Shown here in pieces: positions 1-6,253 of a stretch of 64,000 nucleotides of DNA; within the stretch, counting starts at the first letter, position 1; the number at the start of each line of letters is the position of its first letter. The notes beneath the pieces were generated by a model. That model was given only the letters and a program-made list of their open reading frames with translations. It was not told where the DNA came from and did no database searches. This stretch comes from Pseudomonas sp. LFM046 (GTDB lineage: Bacteria; Pseudomonadota; Gammaproteobacteria; Pseudomonadales; Pseudomonadaceae), in NCBI RefSeq assembly GCF_000949385.2, contig NZ_JYKO02000001.1, positions 3,606,770 through 3,670,769 on the forward strand, read 5' to 3'. Made by a program: the position numbers and the translations under genes.

Positions 1-351
1 CAGTTCCTGCAGCAGGCCGTGGCCACGCATGTGAGTGGGCGGGCCACCGGTGATCAGCATCAGGCTGGTGGAGTCGGTGAAGGCGGTGGCCATGCCGATC
101 ACGGTGTTGCTCGCGCCGGCGCCGATGGAGGTCACCGCCGCCATCGGCTTGCCGGAAACGCGGTAGTAGCCGTCGGCCAGGTGCACGGCACTCTGCTCGT
201 GGAACACCTGGATGAACTTGATCTTCGACTCTTCCTCGAGGAAGGCGTCGGTGAGGGTCCAGATACCGTGGCCGGGGATACCGGCGACGTACTCGACGCC
301 GTAGTTCTTCAGGGTTTGGGCAACCACTTGGCTGCCAGTCAGTTTCTTCAT
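1..351 (-). CDS. ThDP-dependent enzyme, acetolactate-synthase-like (3' end outside window)
   Basis: The first 117 residues of a thiamine-diphosphate enzyme run off the left edge. The N-terminal pyrimidine-binding domain is clear: the start MKKLTGSQVV, a GIPGHGIW loop, and FHEQSAVHLADGY, which contains the conserved Glu that activates the cofactor. This is the pattern of acetolactate synthase, pyruvate oxidase and sulfoacetaldehyde acetyltransferase relatives. The ATG at 349-351 follows 69 bp after the dehydrogenase gene on the same strand, so the two are probably cotranscribed. The exact reaction cannot be fixed without the C-terminal half. A biosynthetic IlvB is possible but less likely given the neighbour. 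Confidence 0.8.
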   Translation of the reverse strand, partial: MKKLTGSQVVAQTLKNYGVEYVAGIPGHGIWTLTDAFLEEESKIKFIQVFHEQSAVHLADGYYRVSGKPMAAVTSIGAGASNTVIGMATAFTDSTSLMLITGGPPTHMRGHGLLQEL

Positions 352-420
352 GGATTAATTCCTATTGTTATCAGATTTCGAAACTACATCCGCCGCTTCG
401 AAACGTCCGAATCGCAGGCG

Positions 421-1728
421 TCAGATAGCTGGCTCACCGAACGGCACGTCCTTCTTGCCGTAGCGACGCACGCGCAGGTTGGCCTGCTCGGCATGGCCGA
501 CGAAGCCCTCCATCAGACACAGACGCGAGCAGTACTCGCCGATCAGGGCAGAGGCCTCGTCCGTCAGTACGCGTTGGTAGGTGCAGGTCTTGATGTACTT
601 GCCGACCCAGAGACCGCCGGTGTAGCGCGCCGCCTTGTTGGTCGGCAGGGTGTGGTTAGTGCCGATCACCTTGTCGCCGTAGGAAACGTTGGTGCGCGGA
701 CCGACGAACAGGGCGCCGTAGTTGCTCAGGTTCTTCACGAAGAAATCGTCGTCGCGCGTCATGATCTGCACGTGCTCCGAGGCGTACTCGTCGGAGAACT
801 TGACCATCTCTTCGAACGACTCACAGAGAATGATCTCGCCGAAGTTCTCCCAGGCCTCCCCGGCGATGGCCGAGGTCGGCAGGAGTTCGAGCAGGCGAGC
901 GATTTCCTTCAGGGTGTCTTCCGCCAGTTCGCGGGAAGTGGTCAGCATGACGGCCGGCGAGTCCTTGCCGTGTTCGGCCTGGCCCAGCAGGTCGGTGGCA
1001 CAAAGTTCGCCGTCAACGCTGTCATCGGTGATCAGCAGCGTCTCGGTGGGACCAGCGAAGAGGTCGATACCAACGCGACCGAACAGCTGACGCTTGGCTT
1101 CTGCAACGTAGGCGTTGCCCGGACCGACAATGATGTCCACCGGATCGATGGTGGCAGTGCCCAGTGCCATGGCACCAACTGCCTGGATACCGCCCAGACA
1201 GTAAATGGCGTCCGCGCCGGCCAGGTGCTGGGCTGCGACAATGTACGGAGCCGGTTTGCCCTGGAACGGCGGCGCTGCAGTCACAATGTTGCGCACGCCA
1301 GCGGACTTGGCCGTGACGATGGACATGTGTGCCGAAGCAAGCAGTGGGTACTTGCCACCTGGGACATAGCAGCCGGCGGCGTTGACAGGGATGTGCTTGT
1401 GGCCAAGAACGACGCCCGGAATGCTTTCGATCTCGACGTCGAGCATCGACTTGCGTTGAGCATCAGCGAAGCGGCGCACTTGGGCCTGGGCGAACAGGAT
1501 GTCGTCGCGCTCACGGTCAGTCAGCTGAGACATGCATTGATCGATCTCGGCCTGGCTCAGTCGATAGTCGCCCCGGTCCCAGCCGTCAAACTTGACCGAC
1601 AGCTCACGGACGGCGGCGTCGCCACGCTTCTCGATATCCAGCAGGATGCGCGATACGTCCGCCTTCAGCTTGTCGTTGTCAGCCGCCTGCTGCTCCGTCG
1701 GTTTAGCCTTCTTGATCCACTCAGCCAT
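421..1728 (-). CDS. Histidinol dehydrogenase family protein, probably HpsN-like (catabolic)
   Basis: 435 residues, full length for the HisD fold. It has the NAD/metal-binding landmarks of the family: [41 protein letters not shown], and the C-terminal GTNHTLPT and [10 protein letters not shown]. The family contains both HisD of histidine biosynthesis and sulfopropanediol dehydrogenases such as HpsN. The start MAEWIKK, the lack of other his genes and the pairing with a ThDP enzyme favour a catabolic alcohol dehydrogenase. The substrate is inferred, not shown. The start is set at 1728 because GAAAGGTG lies just upstream; a longer frame to 1854 has no such site. It probably belongs to the TGACGCA regulon. 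Confidence 0.85.
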   Translation of the reverse strand: MAEWIKKAKPTEQQAADNDKLKADVSRILLDIEKRGDAAVRELSVKFDGWDRGDYRLSQAEIDQCMSQLTDRERDDILFAQAQVRRFADAQRKSMLDVEIESIPGVVLGHKHIPVNAAGCYVPGGKYPLLASAHMSIVTAKSAGVRNIVTAAPPFQGKPAPYIVAAQHLAGADAIYCLGGIQAVGAMALGTATIDPVDIIVGPGNAYVAEAKRQLFGRVGIDLFAGPTETLLITDDSVDGELCATDLLGQAEHGKDSPAVMLTTSRELAEDTLKEIARLLELLPTSAIAGEAWENFGEIILCESFEEMVKFSDEYASEHVQIMTRDDDFFVKNLSNYGALFVGPRTNVSYGDKVIGTNHTLPTNKAARYTGGLWVGKYIKTCTYQRVLTDEASALIGEYCSRLCLMEGFVGHAEQANLRVRRYGKKDVPFGEPAI

Positions 1729-1926
1729 CACATCACCTTTCTTGTAGGGCGCAGAAAGCCAACACACCTGAGCAGCGAATGCATCGAGTGAGGCCAATCT
1801 GCGGATTACGGGAAAATTGGGCAGTGCCGTGTTTGCGTCAGATGCCCAGGGCACCTGGAGAACGCCCTGTGAGCCACAAAGTACGGCGGCACCCTGCCCC
1901 CCTCAATTTCTCAAGAACGCATCAAA

Positions 1927-1943
1927 TGACGCACTGTGACGCA
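1927..1943. promoter_or_regulatory. Direct repeat TGACGCA-N3-TGACGCA upstream of the dehydrogenase
   Basis: Two exact TGACGCA heptamers begin 10 bp apart, one helical turn, about 200 bp upstream of the dehydrogenase start. A third copy in the opposite orientation (TGCGTCA) is at 1834-1840. The same double repeat occurs upstream of the MFS gene. It is a probable activator or repressor site, with the XRE-like protein between the two genes as the first candidate binder. Confidence 0.45.
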
Positions 1944-2118
1944 ACTAAGTAAAAAAAGTGCGACATGCCACCGGAATAGCACGCACACAGTGAAACTGCC
2001 TGAACACGGGCAGCCCAACGAGAAACAAGCCAGAAGACTCAGGATGGGATTGGTCGGCATCACCTGATGGTGATGCCCCAAGAAAGAGGGAATAGGTGAC
2101 GCGCGCCCAAGGCGCAAT

Positions 2119-2931
2119 TCAAGCGGAGTCGATGGAAGTGTTGCCGGTATTCAGATAGATGGTGACTTCCTTGGGAATGGACGGATCGCTGGGCGGTAGC
2201 ACCGTAGCTCGCCGGATGTTCGCCTTGCGAATGAGCCCCTTGCTAACGAAGCTCATAGCCACCTTGGCGGCCACCGGCTGCCTCATCATCGTCGCTGCGA
2301 TGCCGCTGGTGACGCCGAAGATGTACTTCTTGGAGTTTCGACTGACGGCCGCCAGATTGCTGAAGGTTATCTCGTTCTTTTGGATGGTTTCGAAGTCGAC
2401 AGAGAAGATCCGCCCCGAGATCAGGAAGCTCAGGCCGTGGTACTTGAAGTGGTAATCCATCTTCCCGGTACCATCCATGCTCGGGAATCGCTCGATGTAG
2501 TAATGCATCAGCATGCCGTCGTGCTCATAGATGCAGAAGATCGAGCGCACGATCTGGCCGGGGTAGATAGACGAGTAGTGATAACGCTCGTAGATGCCCG
2601 TGATATCACTCTGGCGGGACTCACCTGCCCTCATCAATTCATTGATGAACATGAGCATCTTCGGCGACTGGATGACGCTCCTGAACAGATGGAAGTGCCC
2701 TCCTTCCATCATCGAGCGGAAGTCATTCGGATTCGAGAACAGAACGTCCTCACTCAGACCAAAGAAACTGGCAATCGCCCGCAGGTTGCCCTTCGAGGGG
2801 GCATGAGTTCCAGCAAGGTATTTATTGAATTGCTGCCGGTTGATGCCGATCTTGCGGCACATCTCTGAGACAGTGCCGGCTCGCTCACAGAGGACACGGA
2901 GGTTCTCTGGAAGAAACTCATCCTGATTCAT
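2119..2931 (-). CDS. XRE-like transcriptional regulator with long effector domain
   Basis: 270 residues. An N-terminal helix-turn-helix of the XRE/Cro type spans about residues 8-65 (MCRKIGINRQQFNKYLAGTH, then LRAIASFFGLSED). The remaining 200 residues match nothing I recognise and probably sense a ligand or mediate multimer formation. It sits between the dehydrogenase operon and the MFS gene, all on the minus strand, and one TGCGTCA element lies in its own promoter region at 3045-3051. That suggests it controls itself and both neighbours. The ATG at 2931 has only a weak ribosome binding site. Confidence 0.8.
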   Translation of the reverse strand: MNQDEFLPENLRVLCERAGTVSEMCRKIGINRQQFNKYLAGTHAPSKGNLRAIASFFGLSEDVLFSNPNDFRSMMEGGHFHLFRSVIQSPKMLMFINELMRAGESRQSDITGIYERYHYSSIYPGQIVRSIFCIYEHDGMLMHYYIERFPSMDGTGKMDYHFKYHGLSFLISGRIFSVDFETIQKNEITFSNLAAVSRNSKKYIFGVTSGIAATMMRQPVAAKVAMSFVSKGLIRKANIRRATVLPPSDPSIPKEVTIYLNTGNTSIDSA

Positions 2932-3089
2932 TTGTGTCTACTCGTCTCGAACAATGAAACTGCGGTAGCAACAGATAGTCGCTCGATAACCTAATCAGCG
3001 AGTCACGTGCCCCTCCATTATAGGCGCAGTCCGCATCAGTCTAGTGCGTCATATTGAGAAGGGACTCACCCGCCAACGCAAGGCTGTGC

Positions 3090-4241
3090 TCAAGCCACCC
3101 TTCGGGCGAGCGACGGCGCAATGCCCACCACCACCAAGAGCAGACCCGCCACACCGACGAAGGCAACGTTCAAGCTGGATGCTTCGGCCACGAAACCAAT
3201 CAGGGCCGGGCCCAGTAGCACCCCCAGGTAACCAATCCCACTCATCGAAGCGATGGCAAGTCCCACTGGCATTCTCTGCTGCCGACCGGCCAGGGATAAG
3301 AACACCGGGACCATGTTGGCGATACCCGCTCCTACCAGGACGAACCCCAGCAGCGCAAACAGCCAGTGATCGAGCATGACGGCCATCAGCATCCCAGCAA
3401 TTGCCAGCAGCCCACCGCCTATCAGCACTGCGCTCGCACCCAATCGGTTTACGATGCGGTCACCATTGAGCCGCCCAAGCGCCATGGTCACCGAGAAGAC
3501 GGCATAACCAATTCCAGCCTGGCTCAGTTCGACTTCGCGCACCGTCGAAAGGAAAACCGCGCTCCAGTCCAGCATCGCCCCCTCCATCAGGAAAGCGATA
3601 AAGCAAAGGCATCCAAGCAAGAGCACCGGCCCAGTCGGCCGCACGAATACCGGCGCATTGCCTCCCTCCGCATACGGAAGCAGGCCACGGCCATAAGCAC
3701 ACAAGAAACAGGCCCCTGCCACCATGATCACCAGGATGGCCTGGAGGGGCGAGGCTCCCAACCACAGCAACAAGCTGACGCCGGCAGCGCTGATGATGCT
3801 GCCGAGGCTGAATAGTCCATGGAACCCAGACATCATCGCGCGTCCGCAGGAACGCTCGATGATGACCCCCTGCATGTTCATGGCGACCTCCGCGATGCAG
3901 AATGTGGCGCCGAACAGTGCCAAGAAGATCATCAGCAGCCCGAACGAAGACACGGACGCAAGGAGCAGCAGACATGCTGTGATGACTGAATAGGCCAGAC
4001 AGATCGCGCGGCGACAGCCAATTCGAGTGACGAGCCACCCCGCCAACGGCGTCATCACCAGCGAACCACCGCCGAGACAGAGCAGTAACAGACCCAACTG
4101 CGCGTCGAGAATGTTCGCCCTTTGCCGAGCAAAGGGCACCAGCGGCGCCCAGCCCCCCATCGCCAATCCCGCAAGCAGAAAAGTCAGACGACAGGCGGCC
4201 AGGGAGCGTGGAAACAGCGACAACGAATGCAGACTGGACAT
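3090..4241 (-). CDS. MFS transporter, YbjJ/fucose-permease-like
   Basis: 383 residues, nearly all hydrophobic, with about 12 predicted membrane segments. The loop between segments 2 and 3 reads GWLVTRIGCRRA, the MFS A-motif. AEVAMNMQGV and MSGFHGLFSLG are typical of the YbjJ/fucose-permease branch, which moves sugars or small acids. No substrate can be named. The spacing to its promoter region is odd: an intrinsic terminator lies directly in front of the start codon. It is separated from the XRE gene by about 160 bp and has its own upstream TGACGCA repeat, so it is probably a regulon member with its own promoter. Confidence 0.85.
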   Translation of the reverse strand: MSSLHSLSLFPRSLAACRLTFLLAGLAMGGWAPLVPFARQRANILDAQLGLLLLCLGGGSLVMTPLAGWLVTRIGCRRAICLAYSVITACLLLLASVSSFGLLMIFLALFGATFCIAEVAMNMQGVIIERSCGRAMMSGFHGLFSLGSIISAAGVSLLLWLGASPLQAILVIMVAGACFLCAYGRGLLPYAEGGNAPVFVRPTGPVLLLGCLCFIAFLMEGAMLDWSAVFLSTVREVELSQAGIGYAVFSVTMALGRLNGDRIVNRLGASAVLIGGGLLAIAGMLMAVMLDHWLFALLGFVLVGAGIANMVPVFLSLAGRQQRMPVGLAIASMSGIGYLGVLLGPALIGFVAEASSLNVAFVGVAGLLLVVVGIAPSLARRVA

Positions 4242-4252
4242 GGCAACAGCTC

Positions 4253-4279
4253 AAAAAAAAGCCCGGCAAGACCGGGCTA
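4253..4279 (-). terminator. Intrinsic terminator immediately upstream of the MFS start codon
   Basis: Read on the minus strand, a 7-bp stem AGCCCGG/CCGGGCT with a 5-base loop is followed by a run of eight T, then the MFS ATG 11 bp later. It either ends transcripts arriving from the decayed region on the right or acts as an attenuator in the leader of the MFS gene. Confidence 0.75.
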
Positions 4280-4369
4280 AGGGTGTGTTCTAAAACACTG
4301 AGAATCAGAGCGCCCATGAGGGCTCTAGCAACGACCTGGTTCCGCCCTTCGACAAGCGAAGTACCCATC

Positions 4370-4460
4370 GTCAGCTCGCTGACAATATGCCCTTACGATA
4401 TTGACGCTGACTTGCCTGCTCAACTTCGCAAAGTAGTTTGAACTGACGCAGAGTGACGCA
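4370..4460. promoter_or_regulatory. Putative control region of the MFS gene (palindrome plus TGACGCA direct repeat)
   Basis: TGACGCA occurs at 4444-4450 and again at 4454-4460, the same 10-bp spacing as at 1927-1943 and about the same distance (200 bp) from the start codon. A related TGACGC is at 4402-4407 and a perfect palindrome GTCAGCTCGCTGAC at 4370-4383. The clustering supports a regulatory region. Promoter boxes could not be placed with confidence. Confidence 0.45.
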
Positions 4461-4532
4461 AAGCCCACTCATGATCGCGGCCAGCTTGAGCTCATCTATG
4501 GAGCCGACTCTGGGCGCAGTTACCCAGACTGC

Positions 4533-4745
4533 CTAGTACTTGCCCCCTTGGGCCCCGCCACCCGCACGCTCATTGGCTTCAGTTACCGCGCGAGTAAATG
4601 TCTCAAAGGGAATATCGGTAATTCCGACCAGACCGGTATGTGAATTCTCACCGTCGAGAGTACGCCCTGTTACCGGCTGATCTGCGTACTGGAACCAGTG
4701 GGCCCCCACTACCACTCCGGTCGCTACCGCAGAGTCCATGAAGCG
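4533..4745 (-). pseudogene. C-terminal remnant of a glycoside hydrolase (agarase-like)
   Basis: About 70 residues remain. They contain GAHWFQYADQPVTGR, DGENSHTGLV and TDIPFETF, the C-terminal end of a TIM-barrel glycoside hydrolase where the GAHWFQY strand carries an active-site region. The rest of the enzyme (several hundred residues) is missing. Homology stops near 4745, exactly where a different fragment begins on the other strand, so this is a break point and not a small gene. Confidence 0.65.
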
Positions 4746-4750
4746 CGCAT

Positions 4751-4996
4751 ATGTATTGCAACTATGCCAAGGAGCACTGGGCATATCCCGAGGAGAACCC
4801 GCCTGTTGGCCTGATTCTCTGCGCCGACAAGGGCCATGCCCTAGCGCGATACGCGCTGGAGGGCTTGCCCACCAAGGTCATGGCGGCGAACTACCGAACT
4901 GTCCTGCCGGACGCCGAAATGCTGCAAAAGGAGCTGGAAAGCACACGGCGGCTGCTTGAAGCGCGGGCGGAACTTCGACCCAAGGCTCAGCGATAA
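4751..4996 (+). pseudogene. C-terminal remnant of a YhcG/DUF1016-type PDDEXK nuclease
   Basis: 81 codons reading NYAKEHWAYPEENPPVGLIL and ALEGLPTKVMAANYRT match the end of the YhcG (DUF1016) nuclease family, which in full length is about 350 residues. The N-terminal DNA-binding half and part of the nuclease core are absent. The fragment starts within a few bases of the end of the glycoside hydrolase remnant and runs the opposite way. It is best explained as debris of a former mobile-element cargo gene. Confidence 0.7.
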
Positions 4997-5021
4997 AGGG
5001 CTGCTGGGGCCCCTCGGCGCC

Positions 5022-5645
5022 TCAGTCCGCCCAGAACAGACCTCGCGTGGGCGGCGGTGGAAGCGCCGAGTAGATTGCCTGCGCTCTCTGATAGTCGATC
5101 AGGTGCTTTCCGTGCGCCCAGGCGAGCACGAATTGCCTGATCTCCCACGGCGAGAACGAGAAATCCTTAGGCAGCTTCAGCTTCCTCTTCGCCGACGCGT
5201 CGGCGGAGTTGCACTGCTCACAGACCACGGTAGGCTCAAATCGAGGCGTGAACCATGACGGAAGCTGCCAGCCGAATTTGTCGCCCGCGTGGTCATGATG
5301 TTCGTGATATCCGCCAGCCCACCCAAGACGGCGGCCCGGCTTATTCGGGTAGAGCACCGTCCAACGGAGGATGTGATACTTCGTTCGGGTGCATCCTGGA
5401 CATTGCCAGTCCTCGACAAGGCCCTTGTAGATGTTGCGGCAATGGGCGCCATCGAACGCTTGGTATTCCTCCAAGGTGGGGCGTTTGACCTCGAAGTTAT
5501 GCCGCAGGGTGCCTTCCCGCGCTGGGTTCTTGATTCCCGTTCCCTGGCAGGCCAGGCATAGCCCGTTGAAGAAGCGGCGCGTGTCTCCCTTCATGCACAT
5601 GCAAGGGATACCAAGGGCAGTCGGCATTTTCGGTTCTGATTCCAT
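5022..5645 (-). CDS. HNH-endonuclease-like zinc protein
   Basis: 207 residues. Zinc-ligand pairs are seen at CMCMKGD, LACQGTG and CPGCTRTKYH. A GGYHEHHDHAGDKFGW stretch is followed by VVCEQCNSADASAKRKL, resembling the beta-beta-alpha metal finger of HNH nucleases, where the second His or Asn lies next to a CxxCN pair. Such proteins are common on phages and integrative elements. No partner gene is evident. It lies between fragments of decayed genes but is itself open from start to stop. Two starts (5645 and 5627) are possible. Confidence 0.55.
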   Translation of the reverse strand: MESEPKMPTALGIPCMCMKGDTRRFFNGLCLACQGTGIKNPAREGTLRHNFEVKRPTLEEYQAFDGAHCRNIYKGLVEDWQCPGCTRTKYHILRWTVLYPNKPGRRLGWAGGYHEHHDHAGDKFGWQLPSWFTPRFEPTVVCEQCNSADASAKRKLKLPKDFSFSPWEIRQFVLAWAHGKHLIDYQRAQAIYSALPPPPTRGLFWAD

Positions 5646-5800
5646 CCAGCATTTGCGGTCGCGCTAGCTTTGACCACTTTTCTGCGCGCTACAAGCGGTT
5701 AGAGGTTCTCCGCCGTTAACGGGTCGATCCGCGTGTGATGCCGTGAAACTGAGCCCGTCTCATTGTGACATTGCGGAAAGAGCCCGGCTCGGCACGAGAG

Positions 5801-6067
5801 TTAATCAGCCTGCGCGCCGAGTGCGAGCGCTTCAGCTATGACACGGTAGACGTCCGAGTTTTCCAAATAGCCCCTGAAGGCCTCCGCTCCCGGCCCGCTT
5901 GCCTGCAGCACCTCATCGTCAATCGCATGGGTGCCCGCATCCAGCTCGCGCGGTAAGTTGCCGGTCCTGAGCACCGCGCCGGGCACATTCTTATAGGCTT
6001 CGTTGGCGACGAACGTCTTGTTTTCGTCCTCGGCAACAGACGGGACGAAGGGGCCATCGAGCTTCGG
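5801..6067 (-). pseudogene. C-terminal remnant of alkaline phosphatase
   Basis: The minus strand reads FVPSVAEDENKTFVANEAYK, then PGAVLRTGNLPRELD, AIDDEVLQASGPGAEAF and ENSDVYRVIAEAL. This is the C-terminal end of a PhoA-type alkaline phosphatase. No start codon or catalytic core is present. Upstream, homology ends at about 6067, next to the RadC remnant on the opposite strand. About 85 residues of an enzyme of roughly 450 or more survive. Confidence 0.7.
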
Positions 6068-6069
6068 CC

Positions 6070-6204
6070 GAGGCGAGCACAGCCGACAAGATCATTACCG
6101 CTCGGCTCAGGGAGGCCCTGGATCTCGTGGACGTTCGCGTGCTCGACCACATCATCGTTGCTGGCAAGAAGGCCCTGTCGTTCGCCACGAAGGGTCTGCT
6201 GTAG
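6070..6204 (+). pseudogene. 3' remnant of a radC-like gene
   Basis: 44 codons ending in a stop match the last 44 residues of the intact RadC protein encoded at 61538-62044, with 29 identical positions by my count (for example LDHIII against LDHIIV and the shared ADK-IT-RL and LVDVR). The catalytic HNHPSG box is missing. A GGGGGC hairpin follows the stop as it does behind the intact gene, so a gene end with its terminator was left behind. Confidence 0.8.
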
Positions 6205-6206
6205 TC

Positions 6207-6230
6207 AAAAGGGGGCATCGCCCCCTTTTC
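6207..6230 (+). terminator. Intrinsic terminator behind the radC remnant
   Basis: AAAAGGGGGC-ATC-GCCCCCTTTTC: a 10-bp stem ending in a short T run, 3 bp after the stop of the radC remnant. Being symmetric, it may also end transcripts of the convergent zinc-hook ATPase gene. Confidence 0.75.
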
Positions 6231-6253
6231 TGCACTACGGTTGTTCCGCGCGC

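Noticed and set aside
421-1728. HisD of histidine biosynthesis
   Set aside because: No other his gene is present and the neighbour is a catabolic-type ThDP enzyme; the biosynthetic reading is possible but not favoured.
19-1791. 590-codon open frame on the plus strand
   Set aside because: It is antisense to the clearly assigned HisD-family gene and its product has no recognisable fold; it arises from high GC and codon bias.
3460-4368. Long frame overlapping the MFS gene in another phase
   Set aside because: It crosses the terminator hairpin and lacks membrane segments or any known motif.
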